The notes: generated by a model not told the origin, from the letters alone. DNA of 64,000 nt from Cladorrhinum sp. PSN259 (GCA_033725935.1 MU867120.1:1-64000), one strand, 5' to 3'. Shown: positions 23,235 through 34,731, numbered from the stretch's first letter. Made by a program: numbers and translations.

Positions 23235-25679
23235 TTACATAACCAGCTTTGTCCTCCCTGGCTTCAATTGCTCGTTGCCCAAGTAATACACTGCCAGGTT
23301 GTTCACGCCAGCTGACAGCTTTCCAGGTGGTACAGACAGCGTCACACTCCCATCGGCATTCACCAGCCCAGAACTCAGAAGACGACCGGCTTCTCCGACT
23401 TCCCCATCGGCCCGCAGCTGGACGATCCCCCCTGCTGCATTTTCCTCCGGGCCACCAAGTACCCTTACTTCAACTTTCCCATCGCCTACCACCCGAGCAT
23501 TGACCTCGGTCGGTCCCGTCGGAGGTTCTTGGTATCCATTAGCAGTCAACAACCAATCAGGCCTGGCTCCCCGACAGGGAACGCATCCAGGTCCCCAGTA
23601 ATCTTCTGAGACGTTTCCCGTCACCAGGTGTCGGAAAGGCCACCACATGCGTTGAATGCCAGGCCACGAGACGGGCTTTGTCGGGCCGCCGTTAAATCCG
23701 ACTTCGCGTTCGTATAAGGCCGGGTGTAAGAGGTCGACGTCCGGTTTCGAGCCTCGGATTTCGTTGCCTCCGCTGCCTCCTTGTCTTTTTCCCATATTCT
23801 TTCTTTTTATTGTCTCGTTATTATCTACCCTTGTTTTTCTAGTACTCATTTTTTCTCTCCAGTTTAATGACCAAGTTGCTGTCGTAGGGTTTGTAGGGTT
23901 TGTAGAGTTTGTAGAGTTTGATCTCTCGACGTTGGCCCACCCCGCTTTCCAGTTCTTGCTGGTCCAGTACATCTCGTCGATGGTCAGACACCAGAGCTTT
24001 CGTCGGCCGTTCTCCAGGACGAGTTGATCGTGGTACATGCCGCCGTTCCAGCCGCTCGAACCTGCCTGTCGCGAGGTGCCTGTCTGCAAGAGCTTAGTGC
24101 GAAGCGTCACCGAACGGCCGTCTCGGGAGACCAAGATGACGGGTTGGAGCCGCCAGTGCAGTGGCACCGAGGAGCGGAGGCTCGTGAGGGGCGGGTTGTA
24201 GAGTTCTTGCGAGGAGTTGTAGTAGCGCAGCGAACAGGCCAGAGAGATTTTCGAAGGGGTCTGGTACCACCCTATTCCGGGCGAGAGCTTGAATCCTTGC
24301 GAGGCGTGGAGGTTCGCGAAGTCGCCGCAGCGGATGTCGTCCGCGTAGTTGCCGTAGGCGGCGGAAGTGGATTCTGATTCGTCGTACGCTGAGGAGCGGG
24401 AGAGGGAAAGCAAAAGGGTGGAGAGGGTCGGTGATGAGGGATAGAAGGGGGTGTATGATGATGGACGCCCGGTTGGAATTGCGGGGAGGTTGGAAGATGA
24501 GGGTGACAAAGAGGAAGAAGGAGGAAAGATGCCGCCCGATCCCCAGCCTGAAGCGTAGTCGGCGAAGAGGAGACGGGTGTAGTTTAGGTTCTGGATCTGC
24601 CAGGTTCCTGTGACGGGGGATTTGACGAGAGTGTGAAGGAATGTGCAGAACTGCCACTGGCCGGATTTGGCGGTTTGGTTTCCTGTGAGGCCGATTTCGA
24701 GACCGCGGGCTGTGGCGGTTTTGAGGTCCGCGGAGACTTCGATGATTGTGCCGAAAATGGGATGTTCGTTGAGTATCCCGCTGGAGAGACCTTCCGGACC
24801 CATTCGGGAGAAGACGGACTGGATGCCGGCTGGACCTGGTGGGGATGACACGTCGCCTTGGATTGTTATGGTGCCGTTCGGGGCAAAGAGGGAGGTGACG
24901 TCTGACCAGAGGCGGCGGTCGACCTGGTAGCCCATTGTGTGGACCAAGTTGCGGACTTCGTCTTCTTCGTTGAGGCGGGAGATGTGGTACTCTAGGTCCT
25001 CAAGAGGGAGAGGAGATGCGTTCCTGTGCTTGATACTGTCGGAAGCGAGCAAGGAGAGACCGGCTTGCTCGGCCGTGTAGTGATACGGGATGACCGGAAC
25101 AGAGTTGTTGGGACCCGCATTCTTGAAGCCATCTTGGTAGTTGCCGTAGTAGATGGGGTAGAAACGTAGCAAAAAGATTCTCCAGCGTCCTTCATCTTTG
25201 GTGTACAGGTTCTCGAAAATTCCGCCTTCGATTCGTGTGTTCCCGGCGCCATCACCCAGCAACCTCATGGCAAACCACCGACCCTTGGCGCTTTCTCCGT
25301 CGTCGGCGAGGGAGATCATTGGCTGGTCGTTGATCAGGACATGAAGGGACCCGGGTTTGATGCCATCCATATCACCGGCGTCGTCTCGAAGCCACTTCTC
25401 GATGGCCGCTGGGCCGATCACTGTCGTGGCTGCCGAGTCGGAAAGGGGATCACTGTTTGAACCCCAGCGGAGGATCCCATTGTGGGAGAAGAGCGATCCC
25501 ATTTCCGACCAACGACCATATTGGGCAAGTTGGGCAAAGTGTTTCTGGACATTTTTGATCTCTCGAACAGACTCAACTCGTTGGAGGCTGACGGTCAGGG
25601 AGGATGCTGTGGGTTCGGCTGCTGACGCCCAGGGGCTGACCCCAAGGGCAAGCAAAACTGTCTTCAACATGAGCTTCAT
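23235..25679 (-). CDS. Large secreted protein with three SnoaL/NTF2-like modules and an Ig-like tail
   Basis: Single-exon 814-aa protein with a signal peptide (MKLMLKTVLLALGVSPWASA). Three regions look like NTF2/SnoaL-type cone domains. Module 1 (about 28-195) begins VESVREIKNVQKHFAQL and ends WRIFLLRFYPIYYG. Module 2 (about 230-385) begins LEYHISRLNEEDEVRNLV and ends WQIQNLNYTRLLFAD. Module 3 (about 430-605) is more diverged, with ALYGNYADD-like text and WCLTIDEMYWTS. Linkers are Ser/Pro/Asn-rich with several N-glycosylation sequons. The last about 100 residues (from PTGPTEVNARVVG) resemble a bacterial-type Ig-like repeat. SnoaL-like domains can be polyketide cyclases, dehydratases or binding folds; none of the activities can be assigned. 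A start at 25679 is the only ATG giving a signal peptide. Confidence 0.8.
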   Translation of the reverse strand: MKLMLKTVLLALGVSPWASAAEPTASSLTVSLQRVESVREIKNVQKHFAQLAQYGRWSEMGSLFSHNGILRWGSNSDPLSDSAATTVIGPAAIEKWLRDDAGDMDGIKPGSLHVLINDQPMISLADDGESAKGRWFAMRLLGDGAGNTRIEGGIFENLYTKDEGRWRIFLLRFYPIYYGNYQDGFKNAGPNNSVPVIPYHYTAEQAGLSLLASDSIKHRNASPLPLEDLEYHISRLNEEDEVRNLVHTMGYQVDRRLWSDVTSLFAPNGTITIQGDVSSPPGPAGIQSVFSRMGPEGLSSGILNEHPIFGTIIEVSADLKTATARGLEIGLTGNQTAKSGQWQFCTFLHTLVKSPVTGTWQIQNLNYTRLLFADYASGWGSGGIFPPSSSLSPSSSNLPAIPTGRPSSYTPFYPSSPTLSTLLLSLSRSSAYDESESTSAAYGNYADDIRCGDFANLHASQGFKLSPGIGWYQTPSKISLACSLRYYNSSQELYNPPLTSLRSSVPLHWRLQPVILVSRDGRSVTLRTKLLQTGTSRQAGSSGWNGGMYHDQLVLENGRRKLWCLTIDEMYWTSKNWKAGWANVERSNSTNSTNPTNPTTATWSLNWREKMSTRKTRVDNNETIKRKNMGKRQGGSGGNEIRGSKPDVDLLHPALYEREVGFNGGPTKPVSWPGIQRMWWPFRHLVTGNVSEDYWGPGCVPCRGARPDWLLTANGYQEPPTGPTEVNARVVGDGKVEVRVLGGPEENAAGGIVQLRADGEVGEAGRLLSSGLVNADGSVTLSVPPGKLSAGVNNLAVYYLGNEQLKPGRTKLVM

Positions 25680-27556
25680 CTTACAGACAGCTCAGGAGGA
25701 AGAATCGTACTTGGTTATTGAACATGGATACCTAACGAGCGTTTTTATTCACAGGTTTATAAACAATCCTTTTCCGGCACTCATTCGACGCCACATGCAT
25801 ATGCCGGGCCTGGTATACGCTTCATCTATATTCGCTTGCATACACCCAGCGATCTATTTAATCTGAAGCAATATAGACTACTGTAAGCCCCATTTCCCAT
25901 TGGTATCTCAAGTGTGTGGGGAACCCCTGCCGAGTGGTTGTCGGCTGAAAAGGCTCTTCCCGGGCCAACCAGCTCAAGTAACCGGCTCGATACATCCGAG
26001 ATCTGCTATGGACCCGGGACTGTGTTCATAAACGCAAAAAAAGGGGAGAGAGAGAGGCAAAATTGACATTCATTTGTTTTCAACCCCGGAGTCTTCGGCA
26101 CGCACCCAACGTCATGATATCCTGCTGCGACCACGGGCCACGCCCCACAATGGATTCGAAGCCGCGAGGTTGAAAGTTGCCAAACACCTTTCTCAGAGCT
26201 TCGTATGAATTTGACTATCTTCGTTCGGCACTAAGGAGGCCTTCAAATTGCACGGCCTTCGACGTCAGCATGTGGAATCTGAGGAACTTCTTTAGGGAGG
26301 AGAAATCGCAAAGCTGTAGACGGTGACGATGAAGATGGAGGAGCATATTCATTGGTGAGAGCTTCCAATGCTGACGAGATGGACTCTACAGAGCTTTAAC
26401 TCTGTTGTTCTTCTCTGGGATATTCTGCAGAAACTGGGTACAAGCTGGGGGAGTCTTTAAAGCTCTGAAATTCCGCTGAGGTTGTACCAGTTCATGTAGT
26501 TAAGGCAGTCGTTCAATTATAAAACTTCTTCTTTTGTTAACAATCACCAATAAAGTAGGCAGCCTGCGTAGGGTTGTTGGCCATCCTTCCCAGCGATATC
26601 CTCCCCCGATTATCGATATTCGCAAGCCGGCCAATATCGACATCTGAGTGGGCAACATTTCATGCCCGCCATTTTTGCTGCAGCGGTAGATGAAATCGCC
26701 CAGTTTGTAACTCGCCTAGGCTGTCTCGTCGTCTGTTTATAACGAGCCATGATAGGGATGAGCACAGCGGAAGGGGATGAGGTTTATTAATCTGCTGATG
26801 ATGTGTTTGTGTGTTTGTGTGTGCGTATTAATAACGTCCGGGGCCCTTGCCTCGAGTGTGCTCCCATAGAATTTGCTATATAGCAGCAGCCTCGGCTAGG
26901 TTACTTGTACTATATAGAATAGACGCCTATCGAGGTAATCGAAGTTATGCTTTTACAGCGTAAAAACCGCTTACGAGTCATTTACTTCAACTCTAGCGTA
27001 TACCCACCCCTGTACCAGTATACCGTTCATATTCTTTTCTTGGATTCTCACCATATCCCCCCAAGGTTTCCCACATTATATGGTTCGGAACTCTCTTGTC
27101 TTTATACCTCGATTAACTCCGGAGAGCTAAAATTGTAGGTATTAGTACCATTAATAGGGTTTCGGCGAAAAGCCTATTTGCTGCGTGGCCCTACCGTTAG
27201 CTTAATTCACAGTGGGTGCCAAGAAAATATCCTTTTTCCAGGGGAAGGTGATCTGCTGATGATGGATACCTTTTATTTTCAAAGGCCTATATCTCTTTAT
27301 GTAATCAATCACCAAAAGCGTTGTAAATCCCAACGCCGCATGGCACGATGTTGGCTGCACATGATAAACAACTGTTGGCTCCCTGTTGACCTTGCTAACA
27401 AGCGCCAACCCCCTAAGCCCCAGGCTCCAGGTGAGAACAAGCTTCCTTTCTACACAGGATAGCTAATAATCGCCATGCTATCTGCCCAACCGAAAAAAAA
27501 ACAAAACGAAAACAGCCACAACAACTCCGTATCGTGGGTATCCAACCATCCAGTCA
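25680..27556. other. Intergenic 1.9 kb, AT-rich in its right half
   Basis: No gene is seen. From about 26,700 to 27,470 the sequence is unusually rich in TA dinucleotides (repeated tatata, ctag, gtata) and includes a GT-rich run at 26,802-26,824. This may be an old transposon fragment affected by repeat-induced point mutation, but I found no terminal repeats. Confidence 0.35.
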
Positions 27557-28165
27557 TCATGCAGACCTCCACTTGACGCACCTCCCCTTCCCATCAACCT
27601 GCCACACAGTCCCGTACTTGCTCCTCCTAATCTCCCCGCCGGCGCCCCCGTCATCGCTCCTGCAAACCCACGAGTGATCGCTGTTGCTGTTCCACATCGC
27701 CACCCGCCCGCCGTCACCGCTCATCACCACCAGACAGATATTCCTGGCCCCCATCAGGCTCGCTATCCCGTCGACGCTCAGACTCAGCCCCAAAACATCC
27801 CTCTCGCAGACGTTCCTGAACTGTCCGGCGGGTATGTGAATCGCCCCCCTCTTGAACGAGTCAACCATCGCTATGCCTGCACTGTTTTTATTATTGCCCA
27901 CGGCGCCGCGGGTTTTTGACAGAAGCTGGCGGGCGGCTTCCAGACAGGAAAAGATATCCCGCAGGGATCTGATGTTTTTGGGCAACTTTGTGGCGGTCGC
28001 GATCGTCGTGGCGGCGTGCAGGTTTCCAGCCGCCGCGCCCAGGAGGAGCTTGACGCCCATGTCGGCTATCGAGTCCACCACGGCCCAGTCCGGGTTCAGC
28101 GAGGCCATGACGTAGATGTCCTGCCCGGAGTCGTTGGCTATGTGGATGGAGTGGTTGGCGCCCAT
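27557..28165 (-). CDS. Hypothetical protein, 202 aa
   Basis: ATG at 28165, single exon. The N-terminus MGANHSIHIANDSG followed by YVMASLNPDWAVVD forms a beta-rich opening; a central helical part (about 60-90) and a Gly/Asp-rich C-terminus with several Trp residues follow. It is a soluble, possibly lectin- or stress-type protein, but this is only an impression and I do not recognise the family. No signal peptide or membrane segment. Confidence 0.65.
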   Translation of the reverse strand: MGANHSIHIANDSGQDIYVMASLNPDWAVVDSIADMGVKLLLGAAAGNLHAATTIATATKLPKNIRSLRDIFSCLEAARQLLSKTRGAVGNNKNSAGIAMVDSFKRGAIHIPAGQFRNVCERDVLGLSLSVDGIASLMGARNICLVVMSGDGGRVAMWNSNSDHSWVCRSDDGGAGGEIRRSKYGTVWQVDGKGRCVKWRSA

Positions 28166-28232
28166 GATGTTGAAACTTTACATATATATATCAGTTACTA
28201 GTCTAGTTTGGGAAAAGAAAGTTTGATATTGA

Positions 28233-28256
28233 GGGTAAGGGTAAGGGTTAGGTTAG
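28233..28256 (+). repeat. Telomere-like GGGTAA/GGGTTA short array
   Basis: Two GGGTAA units followed by GGGTTA and GGTTAG. One unit matches the TTAGGG telomere repeat of filamentous fungi, but the others read GGGTAA, so this is not a clean interstitial telomere. It lies just upstream of the 202-aa protein gene and might be a regulatory site. Confidence 0.4.
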
Positions 28257-28409
28257 TAAATATGCCCTTACCGGATGCCGAGAAAAAAAAAACCAAATAT
28301 TGTGTTGAAAATCGGTAAACGAATAAATATCTTTGGAGGCTGAGCTCTTTTTTTTGTGGGTTTGTATTCTATTTTGTGCATCCCTTTTTGAGACGAAGAT
28401 AATAATTAT

Positions 28410-28423
28410 GGGGGGGGGGGGGG
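28410..28423 (+). repeat. Homopolymer G14
   Basis: Fourteen consecutive G residues, followed after one T by three more G. It lies in the upstream region of the minus-strand gene ending at 27557. Confidence 0.95.
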
Positions 28424-29506
28424 TGGGAAAAGCCATCGATGTTTTGAAGTGGGTCAAAAGTTCGTTCGTTTTGAGTCGTCGGGCACCAATTTTGTCCCTT
28501 GGGCCTAATTGGACAACGCATCGTTTCAGAATTGGTCTTGTGCTCACGAAAGAGCGGTGATTTGGCAGGCTGCTGGCGACTTGTAGAGTAAAAGACAATA
28601 TTCACCAAACAGAAGTGTGACTTGTAAACTTCAAAGCTTGGCCCGGGTGGTTTGTGTCTGTCTGGGTGAACCCGCCTTTTACCCCCTTGAATCAGGGTTA
28701 GGGTCGAATTGCTTGGTTTCCCGTCCAACCATCTGTACATGCACAGGTTTGTCTCAATGCACAAGAGTGGGATGGGAGAAGGACCAATCTTGTCGAGGGA
28801 TCTGCAGTGATATTCCATCCAACATGCAGCGTAGCTGCTTTCTGTTGACTCCAGTCGCGGACTCGGTGCGATATGTGCACAAGGCTTGTCTCATTTCCTT
28901 TTCCCTTCTCCAGCGTGTTCGTCTTATCTGTACTTGCTTTCTCATTTTCCTCTCTCCTGTCATTCGGCGCCCTCTTCTATCCACCGAATCCCAGATCATC
29001 AAGCACCGTTTTCTGCTGCGTGCCCAGACCTGCAAGTCTTCGGACAAGACAACGCCTTGGCCAGAACAACAACACGCGAACTTGTCTACTCGTGAGCAAG
29101 AAAAAGATGTTCAAGCCTCGATTACAAAAACGGACGCATGCATCCAGGCAGGCGGCTCTCGCCATCCATTACCCCGAATGATATACAGGTATGTACAAGT
29201 CCCTTCCCATCTCATCACCTGCTTCCCCATCATTCGGTCCCAGCAAACAGACCCAAGAAAAGCCAAGACGAAGGGAGGAAATGGTGATCCTCCCTGCCAA
29301 GCCAAGAGCATGTTTCTTCAAAGGACCTTTTCCACTCACAATCAATGAGAAGGCGCCAACCTCCGCAACATTAGGCTGGTGGGTATCAGCCAAGAATTGA
29401 AGGCCCAATACCAAGACGGGCCAAGCCAAACGACCCAAGGAAAAAAGCAAAAGAGCTTCCCCCTCCCTTCCCGCATTTTGCCCCTTTCCCAACCAAACCT
29501 CAACAA

Positions 29507-29528
29507 CACACACACACACACACACACA
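29507..29528 (+). repeat. (CA)11 microsatellite
   Basis: Eleven CA units in non-coding sequence; likely length-variable. Confidence 0.95.
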
Positions 29529-30209
29529 TCCCTTCTGTGTCCGAGAATTCCCAGCTTATTCCGATCTCTTGGAACCTGCTGACAGCCCCGAGCATTTGGG
29601 ACAGCATATGTGGTGTGCGCCGCGTGCATGGCAATCAATTTTGAGTGGCTATCCGTATGGCAGAACGGAATATCCAATGAAAGAGGAGGATCCAGACCGT
29701 GAGCCACCATGCAGCATGATGCATCTGATAACCAAAGACCGTCAGGTCTTCTGACAAGCCACCTGAGAGAGAAAAGTCTCTTTTTCTCAGCGACGATCCT
29801 CCCATTTCAAGCAAAGATGTGGCAGTGCAAGCAGAAAGGAGATATGATGATGCAAAAAGTTCTCAAAACTGCCTGTTCGTGTTTGCCTATCAGTTTCGGC
29901 CAAGCTTCTTGGCCCAACAAAGATTCACTCAACCCCAGGTTATGACGCACTCTGATTCCTGCGAGCCAACCCAAACACAAGCCCCTCATCTTTGGTAGGA
30001 GCCTTCCGTCCAAGAAGAACAAGAAAAACAAAAAAGCACCTACCCGTTAAGAGATTTGGCGTGATTGGGCGGATAAGCTTGCCCATCATTTTGCGAATCC
30101 TGTGGGGTCGGCTGCCTCCTCCCGTGTAACAGCCGTTCCCTTCCCCGCAAAACATTCCCTGTGCAATGTGTCACCAGTCTTGTTCCCACACCAAATCCGC
30201 TAGATGTCA

Positions 30210-31006
30210 TCAAGTAGATGACATCCTGCGAGACCAAGACTTTCCGAGACGCACAAGCAAAGGAAACTTGTCCTGACTCAGCTTGTTCATCTTCAAATCA
30301 TCAATACTATTCAGTGACAGACTCCGCTTCTTGTCAGAAGCTGTCTCTGCTACGAGTGACTGTATCTTCCTGGTTGAGCTTGACCGCTGCCTCGCAACAG
30401 ACTCCACTATGGTCTGTTCCTGTTGATGGTACCTGCGCGGCCTGCGTGCATCCGGAAGCTCCGCTTTGGCCGGAGACGGTGTAGATGACAAGGGTGCTTG
30501 GTCATTCTCCTTGGCGGCGTCGTCCAGAACGGTCTGGCTGAGTCGGCGCTGGGGTATCTGAGACTCACGGCGAGATTCAGGCGTTGTGGTCGTGCTTGGT
30601 GCAGCATCAAGGTTGACGCGCATGAAGGAAAAGGGAAATTCAACTTCACTTCCAACTGTGAAAGCGGTTAGTTAGCTGCAGCTTATAAAATAAACAAAAG
30701 GGATGACATACCATGAGTGCTCCAGAGCTGAGCATCGACTTTGTACTTGAAGAACTCACTGCTGGCCGGGTTCAGGCCGTTCTGACCGAGCCAGGCAGCA
30801 ACCCACTCCTCTGCTGCCTTCACGGCATCGGCCTTCTTTCCGGGCATCAGCAGATGAGTTTGCTTGCTTGCGGCAAAGTTCAAGACAAACTGACGCCGGG
30901 AGTGCTCGGCGGCTGTCAGCGCCTTCATGACGTTGATCTGCTCCAGATCCACGTGGGAAGACTGTCGTCTCCTCTCCCTCACTGATGCGTTGGCAGCCGA
31001 CGTCAT
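30210..31006 (-). CDS. Hypothetical basic Ser-rich protein (2 exons), 246 aa
   Basis: Exon 1 is 31006-30712 and exon 2 is 30655-30210, with a 56-bp GT...AG intron (30656-30711) carrying a CTAAC branch-like site. The first about 100 residues look folded (helical, ending FFKYKVDAQLWSTH at the splice). The rest is Ser/Arg/Pro-rich and probably disordered, with several RRxS-like phosphorylation patterns (RRLSQ, KRSLS). No signal peptide or membrane segment. I do not recognise the family; a fungal-specific regulatory or signalling protein would fit. Confidence 0.7.
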
Positions 31007-34000
31007 GATGCAAGTTTGCTGCTGTATATAAAATGCTTTTGATCAAACAAGTCAGAGGTCGCGTCAGGGATGGCGGCGATGGCGGAAGTGAGGTTGTTGC
31101 GGCTGCATTGGGGAGTGCCCAAAACTCGAGGGTGGTCACAAGATGGATGGAAGAGATAGGAGCGATGATGATCAGTCTATATTCAAAAAGAGAGATAAGA
31201 TCGAAGGGCTATAGAATTCGGGGTGGATCAACTCTGACGAGCTAGATCTTGGAGCCGTTGCAGGGTCGGCATGGTCTAAGTGGGCAAGTGGGCCGTAGGT
31301 CGCTTTAAGTGCTTTTGATGTTGCAAAACAAAACCAGACAAGGTTGCGTCAACCGATAACGGGCTGGAGCCAGCCGCCAGGTCCGACAAAGCAAGCAATC
31401 AGCTCGCCTTCCCGCTCCTTCCAAGGACGAGCCGAGATATTCCTGGACGGCCAATGGATCGCGAACCAAGAAGTCGGGAATTCGCTAAAGAGGTCTGCCC
31501 AGGTGTGCCAAGGGGGCACTAAGAATGCCGTGAGACTTGGCGACGGCAGTCGGAATGGAGACGAGTGCTACGGGGAGCGGGGAAGAGAAACTGGAAGCCT
31601 GAAGTCCTGTTTGCCAGCCAGATGCGGATCTTATCTTTTAGCACCATACCTAAGGAAGGAAGTCGGAGCTTATCACCGCTCTGTAAACTGGAAGGAGCTA
31701 AAGCCCGTTAGTGAGCAAGAGCTTCTGATGATATGATGTGCTTCCATGACGTCCCCGCCGGACAGTTTTCCATCCCAGCAGCCGCTCCTTGGCAGTGCCG
31801 ATCCCTTCCTTGTCAACCAATCACGCCAAGCCGCTACTCACAGCTCCTCTTTTCTCCGCAAAAAACGTTTGACCAGATGGATGTTGTCCGAAACCCTCCG
31901 GTAACAAACTTCACCTCTGTCCCCGAGTTGATGATGTTCACCGATGGACCAGTCGGAAGTCCGCCGTCAGTCTTACTCATTGATGTTTTCCCGAGTTATT
32001 CACGCTGTGCATCGTCACAATTCATATTTTCCTTGCATCATTCCGAAGTTCGAACAATGACTTGCTCGCTCAGCCAAATGACAGCCTCAAACAGAGGGGG
32101 ATCTCGATCCGGACCCAGCGGCTTGTCATTTCCGGCCTCAATTCATGATCATTTCTTGAACAGCCAAGCATCTTCCTAGAAATTGGGATAGATGCAGCTT
32201 TGCAATGCATTTGCAGGTGGCTCCCCGTTAATTTAGTCTGTATCGGAACGACTAGCCAAGCAATTTACACGAGCTTATTTCAATGTCTCTTCTTCCGACA
32301 GCATTTATCCTTGTTTTCTGTGCCTTCTTCCGAGATCATCCGTCATTGCACCAACAAGAGAAAGCATCACTCATGATTTTAACACTCTTCTTGGCGCCAA
32401 TGCTGTCAAGGCACGCAATTCCCCAGACTTGGCAGTGCTTCCACGACCCAAGGGGCTAGGCCAGACTGAGCCGGTCACACGACCTCTTGCTTTTCTTGGG
32501 GGTTATCACGAGGAAGGATCAAAAAGCTGGATGGATTCAGTCATTCGTCTCAACAAGCCTTTTCGGGTGCAGTGAGAGCCAATCGTGGTTTGAACATATG
32601 CAGCCCGGCATGGCGGTGCAACAACCCAGTGTTTACGTTGCATCTGCATCCGAGAACCAGGTCGTTAAGGGAGGCATGCTTTTGTGTCACACATAGTTTC
32701 CTTTCGAATAACAATGTATTGCTGATCTCAAAACTCAAGTCACAAAAAAACATCTTAGAAGATTTCCTGACAGATTAGGCTTTCATCTCATTAGCATAGT
32801 TGCTGAGAGCAACATGTCCCACGAACACAATCGTCGAGAGTCATCCTGAACAGACAATTTCAAATAGAACTCCACGTCGTTTATTGAGCGTGACAATAAA
32901 GTCACGAGTGTGACTAGATGCTTTCTCAGAATAATAATGAATTAAACAAAATCAATTGCTTGCAACCACATCAGATATTTATTTAGTTTTCCCTGTCAAA
33001 GCGAGGCCTCCATAAAAACAAACAGCGTCTTCTAACAGCCCACTATATGAACCATCTCTCTCTTTGCTCGTCGTCTTGACAGAGTATTAGTATTTAGAAT
33101 CTCAGGTGAAACCCATTCCAGGTTTTTTTTGGGTTCCCAACAACAAAATCATGCTAGTAGCCACGTACCTCCAACTAGTAATCGCTATTATTATGTGTTT
33201 TGGAGGCCCTGTGCCGTTCAAGCAGCAGCCCAAAGTTCTCAACGGCACGGTGGTGAGAGGGCCTTCAACGGAAACTCCACGAGAACCGATGGTGTTTTGG
33301 TACCAGGTGCTTCATGATGATGAGCTTCATGATGAGGTGTGACAGTCTTAGCTCGCCAAGAAAGAGTGTCGGGCTACTATCTGGGTCTTCTGTCTTGACT
33401 TTTGTTTTGAAACCCCAAGTATTGCAACGGTTCAGGTGTTGTACGGTAAACATTTCGGTGCCATCTTGTTGAATACTTTTTGACCTTTGTAATAGCTGCA
33501 TCGTGTGCTGGAGAGTGCTAGCAGCAGTAGAGAGGGACAAATGTTGATGATGTGGTGCTTCGAGCACAATGAGTGGGATTTCGGAGCTTTACGATAGCGG
33601 GTGTGTATCGAGGGAAGAAAGGACTTGAGTTTCTTTGGATGAGGTGGACGATGATACGTCTCTGGGCGAGGGTTGGGCTCGCTAGATGATGAGTTGGGAT
33701 TTGAATCCAGAAGACACGAGTTACATTGGGCGGTTACGGAGATAAATTTTATTTTGAGCTAATCGTTGAGTTTTCTGGTAGAGGAAATGGTTGGCCTTTT
33801 TTTACTCCAGTGTGATTAAGTTTGGAGATTCAAAAAATTGAGGTAATGTCATCTCTGGTTTTTTTTCACTATTGCCCATACAAGCCGTCAATAAAACGCT
33901 GTTGGAGAATGATTGCAGGACAAGCTACCTAGTTTTACTGCCCACGTGGGTGGGATCTTGCAACGACTGCGCGTTGCTAGGGCTATATGAAGCCCAGGTC

Positions 34001-34107
34001 ATACCTTCCCAGCCCTAACCTAATGAAACAAATAATAGTAGCATTGATTTTCTCCGAAAAAAAAAAGGTTTTGTTGTCTTATTAAAAAGCTTCAGGGGTG
34101 AAAATGC
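31007..34107. other. Intergenic 3.1 kb, no gene called
   Basis: Two plus-strand frames stand out (31,344-31,736 with a TTG start; 31,733-32,179 with an ATG). Their composition is Ser/Pro/Arg-biased without motif or splice support, so I do not call them. The rest is AT-rich with short homopolymers. Confidence 0.4.
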
Positions 34108-34322
34108 AAAAGCTAACCGGGCAGCTTCCCCTCATATTATGAGGGAAGGTGCTGGGGTACGAAAAGCACTCGGTGCTTTTACTCCGTGGGACGGTTCGAA
34201 CGGGGGACCTCGCACTCGAGTGCGAAGGGGGTTGGCGTATGCGCCGCCCCCGAACCATTGGGCTATTGCCCAGTTTGGTTCTGGGGGCTGGTGATTGGAT
34301 GAACGATATGGGAGCCTATATA
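34108..34322 (-). ncRNA. Structured Pol III-like RNA element, copy A
   Basis: Read on the minus strand: TATATA at 34322-34317. After 31 nt comes a hairpin (34286-34248) with an outer stem CCCC-bulge-GAACCA / TGGTTC-GGGG and inner stem TGGGC/GCCCA. It contains TAGCCCAATGG (34265-34255), close to a box A. Box B-like GTTCGAACC follows at 34201-34193. More perfect stems follow: GGGGG+GGCG with CGCC+CCCCC (34251-34227), TCGCAC/GTGCGA (34225-34210), AAAAGCAC/GTGCTTTT (34180-34162) and CCCTCAT/ATGAGGG (34145-34129). The element ends AGCTTTT (34108-34111 are the T run). The box B region does not form a proper tRNA T-arm, so it is not an ordinary tRNA. It matches copy B at 47.2 kb in layout. Function unknown. 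Confidence 0.55.
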
Positions 34323-34731
34323 GGACCGGAACTTTGGCTGTGAGTACCTGATAACCTTGTATGCATTCTATTGGGATAAGTACCTTGATGGGCATGTTCT
34401 TCCTCTCAAGCTCTCTCTGGAAGTTCACTCCCTCACTTTATCTTGATTTGCACTGAAATATTGCTGTCTCTGTAAGACGCAAAAGAAGCTGCAGAAAATT
34501 TATTGCTCTCAGCTGCCTAGATTCCCATCTGGATGTTACTTTTTAAACTCCAAAAATTCAAATAATGCCCCGTTCTCAGGCTGCATCTCTGTTTTCCGGT
34601 GGCGCCCAAACAAATGTGCTAGGTACATATAGTGAAGTCAGAAGCAGTTGGCCAGTCCGGTGGTTGTGCTTCAGGATGTTCCCAAATGCCCACATCATTC
34701 ACGCTAGTACTGTAATACGACTCGGACTTGG

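Larger units (their letters stand above)
28166..30209. other. Intergenic 2.0 kb with simple repeats
   Basis: Contains GGGTAA repeats (28,233-28,256), a 14-G run (28,410-28,423) and a (CA)11 run (29,507-29,528). The long frames here begin with non-ATG codons or overlap low-complexity DNA, and I call no gene. Confidence 0.5.

Noticed and set aside
24094..24657. A 187-codon minus-strand frame rich in Arg, Leu and Pro
   Set aside because: It lies inside the SnoaL-type protein gene in another frame; composition reflects codon bias.
28233..28256. Interstitial telomere or chromosome end
   Set aside because: Most units are GGGTAA rather than GGGTTA and the array is only about four units long, with genes on both sides.
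31733..32179. A 148-codon ATG-started frame on the plus strand
   Set aside because: Ser/Pro-biased text with no motif, no intron signals and no support from context; probably chance.
34193..34265. Ordinary tRNA gene on the minus strand
   Set aside because: Box A and box B strings are present, but the bases around GTTCGAA do not pair as a T-arm and there is no 7-bp acceptor stem.
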